DNA of 64,000 nucleotides from Nannocystis sp. (GTDB taxonomy: Bacteria > Myxococcota_A > Polyangia > Nannocystales > Nannocystaceae), in contig JADJRG010000028.1 in NCBI GenBank assembly GCA_016712315.1, forward strand, positions 124,001 to 188,000, read 5' to 3'. The notes under the pieces were generated by a model, which saw only the letters and a list, made by a program, of their open reading frames with translations, was not told the DNA's origin and ran no database searches. Both the position numbers and the translations under genes were made by a program. Position 1 is the first letter of the stretch. The number at the start of each line of letters is the position of its first letter. Positions 52,001-60,604 of this stretch are shown here, piece by piece.

Positions 52001-52276
52001 ATGAAGATCCAAATCGAGCGTTTTCTGGCCACCACGGCGCTGATCGCCGCGACGACGGCGGTCGGCTGCGGTAAGGGCTGCAATAAGGACGAGGCGAAGA
52101 CGGAGGAGGCGAAGGTGGAGGCGGTCAAGGCGCCAGAGGCCGCGCCAGCGCCGGCGCCGCAGCCGGTCGTCGCGCCGCCCGAGCCGGCGATCCCCGAGCC
52201 GCTGCCGCCTGGGGCCGGCGGCGACGACGCGGACGCGAAGGAGCCGCCTCCGCACGTCGAGACGCCTTCGTGGTGA
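52001..52276 (+). CDS. Small Pro/Ala-rich lipoprotein
   Basis: This 91-residue protein has a signal peptide ending TTAVGC, a CGKGC motif, a Lys/Glu stretch and a Pro/Ala-rich tail. It is probably a short lipoprotein of the envelope. A GGAG Shine-Dalgarno lies about 10 nt before the ATG, and TACCAT is at 51963-51968. Its TGA directly abuts the stop of the convergent CobA-HemD gene (TGATCA). Confidence 0.65.
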   Translation: MKIQIERFLATTALIAATTAVGCGKGCNKDEAKTEEAKVEAVKAPEAAPAPAPQPVVAPPEPAIPEPLPPGAGGDDADAKEPPPHVETPSW

Positions 52277-53836
52277 TCAGGTGGGCGCGCCCTCGGTCGG
52301 GGCCAGCAGGCCTCGGAGGGCGGTGAGCAGGGCGGCGTCGTTGGTGTCTTCAGCGATGGCGTCGACGCGGACGCCTTCGGCAGCGAGGGCTTCGGCGGTG
52401 ACGGGGCCGAGGGCGACGACGCGGGCGCTCTGGAGGATCTGACGGGTTGCGGGCTCGCCGAGCTGCTCGTGGAGCAGAGCGAGGAGGTTGCGCGCGGTCT
52501 TGCCGCTGGCGAAGGTGATCGCGTCGACGCCCTCGCCCCCTTGATCGGTCGGGAGCAAGGTGCGGACGAGCAGCGGCGAGACGTGGGGGCGGACGGTGCG
52601 GTAGCCGACGACGAGCTGGTAGTCGCCGCCAGCGGCGGTGATAGCGGGGCCGAGCAGGTCGCGGCCTTCGTCGGCGCGTACGTGCAACCAGCGGCGCGCG
52701 AGCAGGCCTTTGGCGCGCAGCTCGTCGAGGAGGCCCTCGGCGCGGGGGCGCGCGGGGACGAGATCGGGGCGGATCTGATGGGCCTGAGCGGCGGCGGCGG
52801 TGCCGGCGCCGATGACGGCGACGAGGCGACCGGCGAGGGCGCGCGCGTCCGCGCCGACGGCGGCGAGGGCCTCAAAAAAGGCGCGGACGCCGTTGGGGCT
52901 CGAGAGGATGAGGCCGTCGTGATGATCGAGGCGGCGGACGGCGTCGTGGACGGCGGCGAGGTCGTCGGGCGGGGCGAGGGCGAGGCAGGGGATCGCGACG
53001 GCGTCGGCGCCGGCGGCGGCGAGGCGGGCGAGCAGCTCGCCGCTCTGGTGGGCGGCGCGGGTGACGACGATCCGGCGGCCGAAGAGGGGGCGGCGCTCGA
53101 ACCACTGGATCTCTTGGCGGAGGGCGACGACGCTGCCGACGACCATGACGGCGGGGGCGCGCAGACCTGACTTTTCGGCCAGGTCGGCGATGTCGCCGAG
53201 GGTGCCGACGAGGGTGCGCTGGATGCCGCGGGTGCCCCAGCGGATCAGGGCGGCGGGGGTGCTGGCGGGGCGACCGGCGGCGATCAGGCGGGCGGTGTTG
53301 TCGCGGGCGTTGCGGACGCCCATCATGAGCACGAGGGTGCCGGCGCTCTGGGCGAGGTGATCCCAGGCGACGGCGTGGCCGCCCTTGTCGTAGGCCTCGT
53401 AGCCGGAGACGAAGCTGACCGAGGGGGTGTGGTCGCGGTGGGTGACGGGGATGCCGGCGGCCTCGGGGGCGGCGATGGCGGCGCTGACGCCGGGGACGAA
53501 CTCAAAGTCGACGCCGTGGGCGCGCAGGTGCTGGGCCTCTTCGCAGCCGCGGCCGAAGATCATGGGATCGCCGCCCTTGAGGCGGACGACGTAGCTGCCG
53601 GCGCGCGCGTGCTCGACCATGAGATCGTTGACGGCGGATTGATCGAGGAGGCAGGCGTGGGGGCCGGCCTGGCGCTGGTAGATCCGCGCGCCTTGGCGGC
53701 AGTGCATGAGGTGCGCGGGGTTGACGAGGTAGTCGGCGATCACGACGTCGGCGCGGCTGAGGCGCTCGCGCCCGGCGAGGGTGAGCAGCTCGGGATCCCA
53801 CGGGCCCGCGCCGACGAGCGAGACAAGACCAGTCAC
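52277..53836 (-). CDS. cobA-hemD: Fused uroporphyrinogen-III C-methyltransferase/uroporphyrinogen-III synthase
   Basis: This is a 519-residue bifunctional enzyme. The N-terminal part (1-245) is SUMT: LVSLVGAGPWDPELLTLAG, DVVIADYLV, VVRLKGGDPMIFGRG with the SAM loop, and TLVLMMGVRN. The C-terminal part (about 260-515) is HemD-like (RRIVVTRAAHQSGELLARLAAAGA and a late ALGPVTAEALAAEGV). It makes uroporphyrinogen III and methylates it to precorrin-2, so it stands at the branch of haem, sirohaem and cobalamin. Neither hemC nor a downstream gene is adjacent. The start is GTG at 53836, chosen because the family N-terminus VTGLVSLVGAG begins there; a longer frame overlaps mnmG. Confidence 0.93.
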   Translation of the reverse strand: MTGLVSLVGAGPWDPELLTLAGRERLSRADVVIADYLVNPAHLMHCRQGARIYQRQAGPHACLLDQSAVNDLMVEHARAGSYVVRLKGGDPMIFGRGCEEAQHLRAHGVDFEFVPGVSAAIAAPEAAGIPVTHRDHTPSVSFVSGYEAYDKGGHAVAWDHLAQSAGTLVLMMGVRNARDNTARLIAAGRPASTPAALIRWGTRGIQRTLVGTLGDIADLAEKSGLRAPAVMVVGSVVALRQEIQWFERRPLFGRRIVVTRAAHQSGELLARLAAAGADAVAIPCLALAPPDDLAAVHDAVRRLDHHDGLILSSPNGVRAFFEALAAVGADARALAGRLVAVIGAGTAAAAQAHQIRPDLVPARPRAEGLLDELRAKGLLARRWLHVRADEGRDLLGPAITAAGGDYQLVVGYRTVRPHVSPLLVRTLLPTDQGGEGVDAITFASGKTARNLLALLHEQLGEPATRQILQSARVVALGPVTAEALAAEGVRVDAIAEDTNDAALLTALRGLLAPTEGAPT

Positions 53837-53906
53837 GCGGGGGAGGGTAGCGGATCCGGGGCGGGCGCGGTGCAGGCGGCCGGCCGCCAGGGTATGTTCG
53901 CGGCGC

Positions 53907-55682
53907 ATGCGAGGGCCGACGTTGATCGTGGTGGGGGCGGGGCACGCCGGGCTCGAGGCGGCGTTCGCGGCGGCGCGGGTGTTCGCGAGCCGCGGCGCCG
54001 AGGGGCGCGTGCTGGTGGTGACAGGGTCGACGGCGACAGCCGGACAGACGCCGTGCAACCCGAGCGTGGGCGGGGTGGCGAAGGGGCACGTGGTGAAGGA
54101 GATCGACGCGCTGGGCGGGTATATGGGGCGGGCGGCGGACACGTGCGCGATCCACGGGCGTACGCTGAATGAGAGCAAGGGGCCGGCGGTGCAGGCGACG
54201 CGGGTGCAGGTGGATAAGGCGCGCTATGGGGCGCTGGCGCGGGCCTCGCTGGCCTCGGCGCGGGGGATCGAGGTGGTGGAGGGCATGGTGGTGGACCTGC
54301 TCGTCGGGACAGGTCCAAAGGTGCAGGGGGTGCGGCTGGCCGATGGGTCCGAGATCGCGGGCGCGGCGGTGGTGGTGACCACAGGGACTTTCTTGGGCGG
54401 GGTGCTGCACACGGGGCGCGAGCAGGCGCCGGGCGGCCGGGTGGGGGAGGCGCCGGCGGTGGGGCTGTCGGAGCGGCTGCGGGCGCTGGGCTTCTCGCTG
54501 CGGCGGCTGAAGACGGGGACGCCGGCGCGGATCGACGGGCGGACGATCCATTGGGAGGACCCGCGGCTGGAGCTACAGCCGAGCGAGTCGCCGCTGCCGC
54601 GCTTCACGCTGCCAGACGAGGCGCCGCCGCCGATCCTGCCGCAGCGGGCCTGCTTCATCACGTGGACAGGGGAGGCGACGCACGCGCTAGTGCGGGCGCG
54701 GCTGCACGAGTCGGCGATGTACTCGGGGGCGATCACGGGGCGCGGGCCGCGGTATTGCCCGTCGATCGAGGACAAGATCGTGCGCTTCGCCGATCGCGAG
54801 CGCCATCAGATCTTCCTCGAGCCAGAGGGCCTGGAGACCGACTCGGTGTACCCGAACGGGATCTCGACGAGCCTGCCGGCGGCGGCGCAGGCGGCGATGA
54901 TCCAGACGATCGCGGGGCTGGAGCGGGCGGTGATGCTGCGACCCGGCTACGCGGTCGAGTACGACGCGGTGGACGCGAGGGCGCTGGACCACGGGCTCGG
55001 CTGCCCGGCGCTGCCGGGGCTGTTCTTCGCGGGGCAGATCAACGGGACCTCGGGGTACGAGGAGGCGGCGGGGCAAGGGCTGGTGGCGGGGGCGAACGCG
55101 GCGCTGGGGCTGGTGGCGGCGGCGCCGCTGCGGATCGGCCGCGATGAGGGCTATATCGGCGTGATGGTGGATGATCTGATCACGCAGGGCTGCGACGAGC
55201 CGTACCGGCTCTTCACCTCGCGCGCGGAGCACCGGATGATCCTGCGCGAGGACAACGCGGATCAGCGGCTGAGTGAGATGGCCTTTCGGGCAGGTCTGAT
55301 CGACGAGGCGCGGTGGGCGCGGGCGCTGGCGCGCGGGGAGCGGGTGGCGGCGGCGGGGCGGGCGCTGGGGCGCGGCGGTGAGGCGGCGGAGGAGGCTTGG
55401 ATCGTGCGGCGGGCGCAGGCGGAGCGCTGCTACGCGGGGTACGTGGAGGCGCAGCGGCGGGAGATCGCGCGGATCCGCGGCGATGAGGGGCACGCGCTGG
55501 CGATCCCGGCGACGATGGACTTCTTCGGGCTGCCAGGGCTGAGCTACGAGTCGGCGGAGCGGCTGGCGCGGGTGCGGCCGACGTGTACGAGCCAGGCGGC
55601 GCGGATCCCAGGGATGACGCCGGCGGCGCTGAGCTGCCTGTGGACGCACGTGCGGGCGGCGCAGCGGCGGGGCGCGGGCTGA
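53907..55682 (+). CDS. mnmG: tRNA uridine 5-carboxymethylaminomethyl modification enzyme MnmG (GidA)
   Basis: This 591-residue FAD enzyme works with MnmE to make the cmnm5U34 modification in tRNA. It has the Rossmann motif VVGAGHAGLEAA, the family signatures PCNPSVGGVAKGHVVKEIDALGG, GRTLNESKGPAVQATRVQVDK, GPRYCPSIEDKIVRF and GTSGYEEAAGQGLVAGANAA, and the C-terminal helical MnmE-binding domain (ADQRLSEMAFRAGL, then LSCLWTHVRAA). Length is normal. The start is ATG 53907, with TATGTT 9 nt before it. It is divergent from the CobA-HemD gene. mnmE is not in the window. Confidence 0.96.
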   Translation: MRGPTLIVVGAGHAGLEAAFAAARVFASRGAEGRVLVVTGSTATAGQTPCNPSVGGVAKGHVVKEIDALGGYMGRAADTCAIHGRTLNESKGPAVQATRVQVDKARYGALARASLASARGIEVVEGMVVDLLVGTGPKVQGVRLADGSEIAGAAVVVTTGTFLGGVLHTGREQAPGGRVGEAPAVGLSERLRALGFSLRRLKTGTPARIDGRTIHWEDPRLELQPSESPLPRFTLPDEAPPPILPQRACFITWTGEATHALVRARLHESAMYSGAITGRGPRYCPSIEDKIVRFADRERHQIFLEPEGLETDSVYPNGISTSLPAAAQAAMIQTIAGLERAVMLRPGYAVEYDAVDARALDHGLGCPALPGLFFAGQINGTSGYEEAAGQGLVAGANAALGLVAAAPLRIGRDEGYIGVMVDDLITQGCDEPYRLFTSRAEHRMILREDNADQRLSEMAFRAGLIDEARWARALARGERVAAAGRALGRGGEAAEEAWIVRRAQAERCYAGYVEAQRREIARIRGDEGHALAIPATMDFFGLPGLSYESAERLARVRPTCTSQAARIPGMTPAALSCLWTHVRAAQRRGAG

Positions 55683-55692
55683 GGCGGGGCGC

Positions 55693-56940
55693 TCAGGTGG
55701 CGCAGGGATCGCGGGTGGACTTGTACCAGGCTTCGCTGCACACCCAGGCGAAGTTGTCGAGGTAGCGCTGGTAGATCTCGAGGTCGTCGCGGAGGACGAC
55801 GACGTTCTCGGCCATGGCGCAGTCGCTGTAGGTGATCGGGTTGCCGAAGTTGAGGGGGCCGCAGAGGACGATCTTGAGGGGCTCGGGGCCTTCGCCGACG
55901 AGGGGGGCGTCGACGAGGATGTACTTGGAGTGGGAGGAGGACTTGGCCCAGCGGATCTGGCCGTGGCCAGCGATCTTCTCCCACACCGCTTGCGAGGTCT
56001 CGCAGTAGCCGACCGGCTCGGTGGCGGCGACGGGGTTGACGGTGCACAAGGTCCACGGCTTCTGCTCGTTGGAGACCTGCATCTCGTGGTGGGCGACGAT
56101 CCGGACGTCGACGCCGGCGTCGGCGAGGGCGAGCAGCTTGTCGGCGATCGCGCGGCCGCGGCCGCCGTAACCCCAGGTGGCCATGACGACGCGGACGTGG
56201 GAATTGGGGCCCAAAACGACGGAATTGAGGAGGTCGAGGACGGGGTCGGAGGAGCCGTCGGGCAGGGGCATGAAGTGGGCGCGCAGGCCCCCGGGGACGT
56301 CGTCGTAGAGGTGGCGGAACTTGGCGATGCAGGCCTCGCGGTTGGCGGCCATCCACATGGTCTGCCAGTAGCGGAGGAAGGCGAGGTAGAAGGGGCGATC
56401 CTCCGCGACGATGAGCATGTCGTTGGCGCGATCACGATCGCGATAGCGCCAGTTGCAGGTCGCGTTGGCGACGACCCACTTGGTGGTCGCGCCGCCGCCG
56501 GCGTCGAGGTTGGAGAAGAGGAGGAACTTGTTGTGGTTGATGTTCAGGCACAGCTCCTGGGCGCCTGGCCAGTGGCGGGCGTTGCCGCGGAAGACCTCTT
56601 TGATCACGTCGATGACCTTCCAGGCGGTGTTCATCTGGAACCATTGGATCTTGTACTCGGGGTCGTCCGGGCGGGCGGTCCAGAGGGAGGGCAGGATGAT
56701 CTTGAGGTCGCAGCCGCGGGCGACGGCGGCGGTGAGGGCCCGTAGGATCGGGTCGGTGTCGAGGCCGCTGTCATAGACGTCCCAGCCGGAGATGCTGATC
56801 CGCACTTGGGCGCCGGTCGGGGCTTGGTCGATCAAGGCGACCATGGTGTCGATGATGAAAGGGTCGCTCTGGACGAGGTAGCCGCCGCTGTTCCAGTCAG
56901 GGTGGTTGAAGACAGCGAGCCGCGACATCAGGTCGAGCAT
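55693..56940 (-). CDS. Phospholipase D-like protein
   Basis: This is a 415-residue protein with two PLD half-sites: INHNKFLLFSNL near 143-154 (HxK, with Ser in place of the motif Asp) and SSSHSKYILVDA near 338-349 (HxKx4D, intact). The first HKD lacks its Asp but the catalytic His and Lys are kept, so activity is possible. There is no signal peptide, so it is probably cytoplasmic. It could act on phospholipids or nucleic acids, or be an effector-type PLD. ATG 56940 is used; ATG 56928 is equally possible. Confidence 0.8.
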   Translation of the reverse strand: MLDLMSRLAVFNHPDWNSGGYLVQSDPFIIDTMVALIDQAPTGAQVRISISGWDVYDSGLDTDPILRALTAAVARGCDLKIILPSLWTARPDDPEYKIQWFQMNTAWKVIDVIKEVFRGNARHWPGAQELCLNINHNKFLLFSNLDAGGGATTKWVVANATCNWRYRDRDRANDMLIVAEDRPFYLAFLRYWQTMWMAANREACIAKFRHLYDDVPGGLRAHFMPLPDGSSDPVLDLLNSVVLGPNSHVRVVMATWGYGGRGRAIADKLLALADAGVDVRIVAHHEMQVSNEQKPWTLCTVNPVAATEPVGYCETSQAVWEKIAGHGQIRWAKSSSHSKYILVDAPLVGEGPEPLKIVLCGPLNFGNPITYSDCAMAENVVVLRDDLEIYQRYLDNFAWVCSEAWYKSTRDPCAT

Positions 56941-56955
56941 GCCATAGCGGCGCAG

Positions 56956-57816
56956 CTACGGGAGGCGCCCTAGGAAGGCGGCGACGGCGGCGCCGATCTC
57001 TCGCGGGTGCTCGAAGAGGCTGGTGTGGGTGCCCGCGGGCAGGTAGAGCAGCTCGGCGCCGGCGATCTGCCGGTGCATGGACTCGCCGACGCGGGCCGCA
57101 GGGGCGAAGACGTCGCGGGCGCCAGCGACGATGAGCACGGGGACTTGGATCTCGGGCAGAAGATCGCGGGCGCTGTGCTCGCCCGCGGCGACGGCCATGG
57201 CGCGGATGGTGGGTGGATCGATGACGCCGAAGTGGTCGACGAAGCGGCGGATCTGCGCAGGAGCAGCGCCAGGGCCGTAGAGGCGCAGGCCGCGGCCGAG
57301 GGCGACGCTGCCAGGGAGCCTCATGACGCCGTGAAAGCCGCGGAAGATGGGGGTGAGCAGCGGGCGAGGGGTGTGGCGGAGCAGGCCGCCGATCAGCTTG
57401 CCGAGCGGGCCGAGGGCGGTGTCAAAGAGGCGCTCGTAGGGGCCGAGGATGGGGATGAGGGCGCGGATCCGCTCGGGGTAGCGGCGGTAGGCCTCGAGGA
57501 TGACCTGGGACCCCATGGAGAAGCCGACGAGGATCGCGCGGTCGATGCCGAGATCGTCGAGGATCCGACGAAGGTCGTCGGCGAGGGCGGGCATGGTGAC
57601 GCCGCCAGGGGTGCGAGCAGGCTCCGAGGCGCCGTGGCCCTTAAAATCCCAGGTGACGACGGTGAAGCGGGTGGACCACTCCGGGACGAACTCGCGCCAA
57701 AAATAGGTGCTGGTGGTGATCCCGTTGGTGAGCACGAGCGCGGGGCCGCTGCCGCAGACGCTGTAGGCGACGCGGGTGCCGTCGGCGGCGGTGACGTGGC
57801 GATCGTGGGTGATCAT
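56956..57816 (-). CDS. Alpha/beta hydrolase
   Basis: This 286-residue serine hydrolase has its triad visible: Ser100 in the elbow VGFSMGS, Asp235 in IVAGARDVFAP and His264 in PAGTHTSLFEHP. The oxyanion region NGITTSTYFW and a WDFKGHGAS segment fit the haloperoxidase/lipase-like group. The substrate is unknown. ATG 57816 is preferred; it follows 15 extra residues of an earlier frame and has CTAGGT-type sequence about 8 nt upstream. It lies 15 bp upstream of the PLD gene, so both may be co-transcribed. Confidence 0.85.
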   Translation of the reverse strand: MITHDRHVTAADGTRVAYSVCGSGPALVLTNGITTSTYFWREFVPEWSTRFTVVTWDFKGHGASEPARTPGGVTMPALADDLRRILDDLGIDRAILVGFSMGSQVILEAYRRYPERIRALIPILGPYERLFDTALGPLGKLIGGLLRHTPRPLLTPIFRGFHGVMRLPGSVALGRGLRLYGPGAAPAQIRRFVDHFGVIDPPTIRAMAVAAGEHSARDLLPEIQVPVLIVAGARDVFAPAARVGESMHRQIAGAELLYLPAGTHTSLFEHPREIGAAVAAFLGRLP

Positions 57817-57891
57817 CGCTGTCGACCTAGGCGCATATCTGAGCGATGCTGGTGCGGTCAAGCGCGCGTGCGCGAAGATCGGAGCCCGCAG

Positions 57892-58740
57892 ATGAGTGTG
57901 CCGACGACGTGGTGCGGTGTGAGCGTGAGGGGCTGCGGGGCGGTGGCGCTCGCCTGCGCGCTCGTCGGCTGCGGGGGCGACGCGGGCGGCAGCGACGGGG
58001 CTACGGCGAGCGCGGGAGCGAGCTCGTCGAGCGGGGCTGACTCTGAGGACAGCTCGGGATCAGGGTCAGGATCGGCGGCGAGCAGCGCGGCCGGGACGGG
58101 TGCCAGCGACTCAGAGGGCGAGGTGACGACGAGCGGGGAGGCGTGCGTGATCGGCTTCGATCTCGCGGTGCTGGAGGGGCACGTGGGCGATCTGAAGGCG
58201 CTGATCGAGGGGCTGCCCGCGTTAGGGTCGACGACGGCGGCGGCGATCGTGGCGGCGCCGGGGTTCCCAGGACAAAGCAGCGCGGCGCTGAGCCTGGAGG
58301 AGCCGTGTCAAGAGAATGAGCCGTCGGTGGAGGAGCCGGTGTGCGGCGGATCGTGGTGCTGGCAGGTCGGCTGCTCGGGGGCGGGCATGGGCTGGTCGGT
58401 GAACGCGTGGGCAGAGCCGACGCCGCAGAACGTCGGTGAGGTGACGTTCCAAGCGTTGACGACGTCGCTGGACTGGAGCGCGCCCGGGGCGCCGCTGTCG
58501 CTGTCGCTGTCGTCGACGGCGACGGCCGGGCCGACGAACTGGTCGATGAGCGGCGCGGGCTCGGTGAACGGCGCGAGCTGGTCGGTGAACGAGCTCTTCC
58601 CTTCGCTGGTGGCAGGTCGAGATGTGGTGCTCAGCGTCAGCGGCGATGGCGGGGCGGCGAGCGCGGCGCTGATGATCGACTCGGTGACGGTGGCGACGCT
58701 GCGCGGCGAGGCGCTGGCGCCGACGGGAGCGTGTCCTTAA
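57892..58740 (+). CDS. Lipoprotein with Ser/Gly linker, unknown function
   Basis: This 282-residue exported protein has a signal peptide and lipobox LVGCGG, a 70-residue Ser/Gly/Glu linker, then a globular part (about 85-282) with paired Cys (EEPCQENEPSVEEPVCGGSW, WQVGC) and beta-rich segments such as SLSLSSTATAGPTNW. No known family is recognised. ATG 57892 starts the signal peptide; a longer in-frame region upstream is antisense to the hydrolase gene. The TAA stop overlaps the stop of the DUF4276 gene (TTAA). Confidence 0.65.
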   Translation: MSVPTTWCGVSVRGCGAVALACALVGCGGDAGGSDGATASAGASSSSGADSEDSSGSGSGSAASSAAGTGASDSEGEVTTSGEACVIGFDLAVLEGHVGDLKALIEGLPALGSTTAAAIVAAPGFPGQSSAALSLEEPCQENEPSVEEPVCGGSWCWQVGCSGAGMGWSVNAWAEPTPQNVGEVTFQALTTSLDWSAPGAPLSLSLSSTATAGPTNWSMSGAGSVNGASWSVNELFPSLVAGRDVVLSVSGDGGAASAALMIDSVTVATLRGEALAPTGACP

Positions 58741-59447
58741 GGGCAGGTGGGTGCAAGCGCGGGGCTGAGGGCCTCGAGCGCGGTGAGCCAGCCGTGGAAG
58801 CGGGGGCAGGCGCGGCGTACGACGTCGAGGTCGAGCTTGTGGGCGAGCCGGGGGGCGTGCGCGGCGGCGCTGCGCCCCTTGATGTAGCTCGGAAAGAGGG
58901 TTTGGATGCGCTTGGAGGGGGCGGTGGTGGGTGAGTCGTTGATCGCCTCGCAGCCCGCCGCGCTCGCGACGATCTTGGCGATCGTCGGCTCCTTGGCAGG
59001 ATCTCCGAGCACCTCGGCGAGGGTCGCTGGTTCGGCGAAGAAGAGCGCCTCGAGCTCGTGCATCTGGATGTACGGGCAGAAGCGTGCGCTCGCCTCCCCG
59101 GCGACGCTACGCACGCCTTCGGCGAGCCGAGCCTCTAGCCCGTCGACGCCGCGCCGGATCTTCTCGTCGTTCACGAAATTCCAGCCGCCTTGGGCGCCCG
59201 TGGGCAGCCCGTAGTAGTCGAAGAAGGTGGTGACCCAGGGGGTCCGGCGATCCGCGAGGAACCGTGAGATCTCCTTGCATACATCGTCGAAGCTGCGGAA
59301 CTTCATGCCGCCTTTGCGGGGGCCCGCGCCGATCACCGGGACGTGGAGGTCGATCCCTCGGAGCCCGAGGTGTTCCGCGAGCAGGCGCGTTAGGAAGCCG
59401 TTCTCGGTCTGGCCTTCGGCGACGAGGAAGAGGGTGGTGCGCTGCAT
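58737..59447 (-). CDS. DUF4276 protein (predicted TOPRIM-like nuclease partner)
   Basis: This 236-residue protein is of the DUF4276 family. It has LVAEGQTENGFLTRLLAEHL (Glu11, Glu15), a TTFFDYYGLP loop with Asp77, and YIQMHELEALFF with His130, Glu131 and Glu133. Such acidic spacing fits a TOPRIM-like or related metal-dependent nuclease fold, as inferred for DUF4276/DUF4435/RloB proteins that accompany ATPases in anti-phage systems. It starts 1 bp after the stop of the ATPase gene. It shares a TTAA with the convergent lipoprotein stop. Confidence 0.85.
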   Translation of the reverse strand: MQRTTLFLVAEGQTENGFLTRLLAEHLGLRGIDLHVPVIGAGPRKGGMKFRSFDDVCKEISRFLADRRTPWVTTFFDYYGLPTGAQGGWNFVNDEKIRRGVDGLEARLAEGVRSVAGEASARFCPYIQMHELEALFFAEPATLAEVLGDPAKEPTIAKIVASAAGCEAINDSPTTAPSKRIQTLFPSYIKGRSAAAHAPRLAHKLDLDVVRRACPRFHGWLTALEALSPALAPTCP

Positions 59448-59448
59448 C

Positions 59449-60552
59449 TCAGGGGTTCGTCTCGATCACGTTCTTTTCGATCAGGTCGCCGAGCGTGAAG
59501 TCCTCGAGCCAACGCTCGAGGTCGGCGGGGTCGAGGCGTCGTAGCTCGGTGGCGCCGGCCTTGCGCTCGACGACGATGAGATCCTCGGGATCGAAGTGAT
59601 CGACGAGCAGCGGGGATTGGGTGGAGATCAGGGTTTGGTGGCGGAGCGAGGTCTCGTGGACCAGCGCGGCGAAGACCCGCAAGGCGACCGGGTGCAGGCC
59701 CAGCTCGGGCTCGTCGATGATGATGGTGGCGGGCGGGTTGGGCTGGAGCAAGGCGGTGGTGAGGGCGATGAAGCGGATCGTGCCGTCCGAGAGCTGCCAC
59801 GGCTGGTAGGGGTAGGTGCTGCCGCGCTGGCGCCACTCGAGCTTGATCTTCTCGCTCGGCCCCTTGGCGCTGGGCTCGAGGAGAAAGTCGTCGAAGAAGG
59901 GGGCGACGATCTGGATGGTCTCGCGGATCCGCTGGTAGATCGCGGGGTGCTCGCCGCGTAGGTGGGCGAGGAAGGCCGCGAGGTTGCCACCGTCGGCGGC
60001 GAGCTCGCGGTGGTTCGATACGTCGCCCTCGCGGCGCATCGGCGAGGTCATGCTGGTGTCGTGGAAGTGGTAGACGATCCAGCTCGCGAGCGCGGCGTAG
60101 ACGTAGGCCTCGGCTGAGGGGCTCTTTGGGTACAAAAGCGACGTGTCGGCTGCCCAGCCGGTGATTCCGGCCTCTCCCTTCCCTCGTCGATACTCCTTCC
60201 AGCCCGATTTGGCGAAGTACCGCGCGACCTGGTCGACCATCAGGCCGTCGGCGGCGGGGGAGAGCTTGAAGCGGAAGCCATTGAGGCCGAATCGTAGCTC
60301 GGCCTCGATCGCGCGGGTGACCTGGGGGCCTTCGAAAAAAAAGCCGTCGGCGCCGCCACTCTGGTTGACGAAGTGCTGGAGGCCGTCGAGGGCGAGCGCG
60401 CGGACGGTGCGGAAGAAGTCGATGAAGTTGCTCTTGCCGGCCCCGTTGGCGCCGATCAGGACGTTGCGCTGGGTGAGTCGGAGGTCCTCGAGGGCGCGGA
60501 GCGACTTAAATCCGCGGATGGTCAGCCGGTCGAGTGACCTCCCTTGGTCCAT
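59449..60552 (-). CDS. AAA/ABC-type ATPase of the AAA_21 group (defence-associated)
   Basis: This is a 367-residue ATPase. It has Walker A GANGAGKS (34-41), a signature region WQLSDGTIRFIALTTALLQ near 265-283, Walker B IIIDEPELGLHP and a switch His at STQSPLLVDHF. It is like the RecF/OLD-type ATPases of the AriA/PARIS and RloA kind, and pairs with DUF4276 here. Such pairs sense phage factors through the ATPase and act through the nuclease partner. ATG 60552 is used; an earlier start adds 13 residues. Less extreme GC composition in this gene pair hints at transfer. Confidence 0.82.
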   Translation of the reverse strand: MDQGRSLDRLTIRGFKSLRALEDLRLTQRNVLIGANGAGKSNFIDFFRTVRALALDGLQHFVNQSGGADGFFFEGPQVTRAIEAELRFGLNGFRFKLSPAADGLMVDQVARYFAKSGWKEYRRGKGEAGITGWAADTSLLYPKSPSAEAYVYAALASWIVYHFHDTSMTSPMRREGDVSNHRELAADGGNLAAFLAHLRGEHPAIYQRIRETIQIVAPFFDDFLLEPSAKGPSEKIKLEWRQRGSTYPYQPWQLSDGTIRFIALTTALLQPNPPATIIIDEPELGLHPVALRVFAALVHETSLRHQTLISTQSPLLVDHFDPEDLIVVERKAGATELRRLDPADLERWLEDFTLGDLIEKNVIETNP

Positions 60553-60604
60553 GCTGTCGGCACTTTGCCTCGGGCGCTGGGGGCCGCGCAAGGGCGCTGG
60601 CGGA

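Noticed and set aside
57007..57891. 295-residue N-terminal extension of the lipoprotein gene at 57892
   Set aside because: It is fully antisense to the alpha/beta hydrolase gene, while the signal peptide and lipobox begin at 57892.
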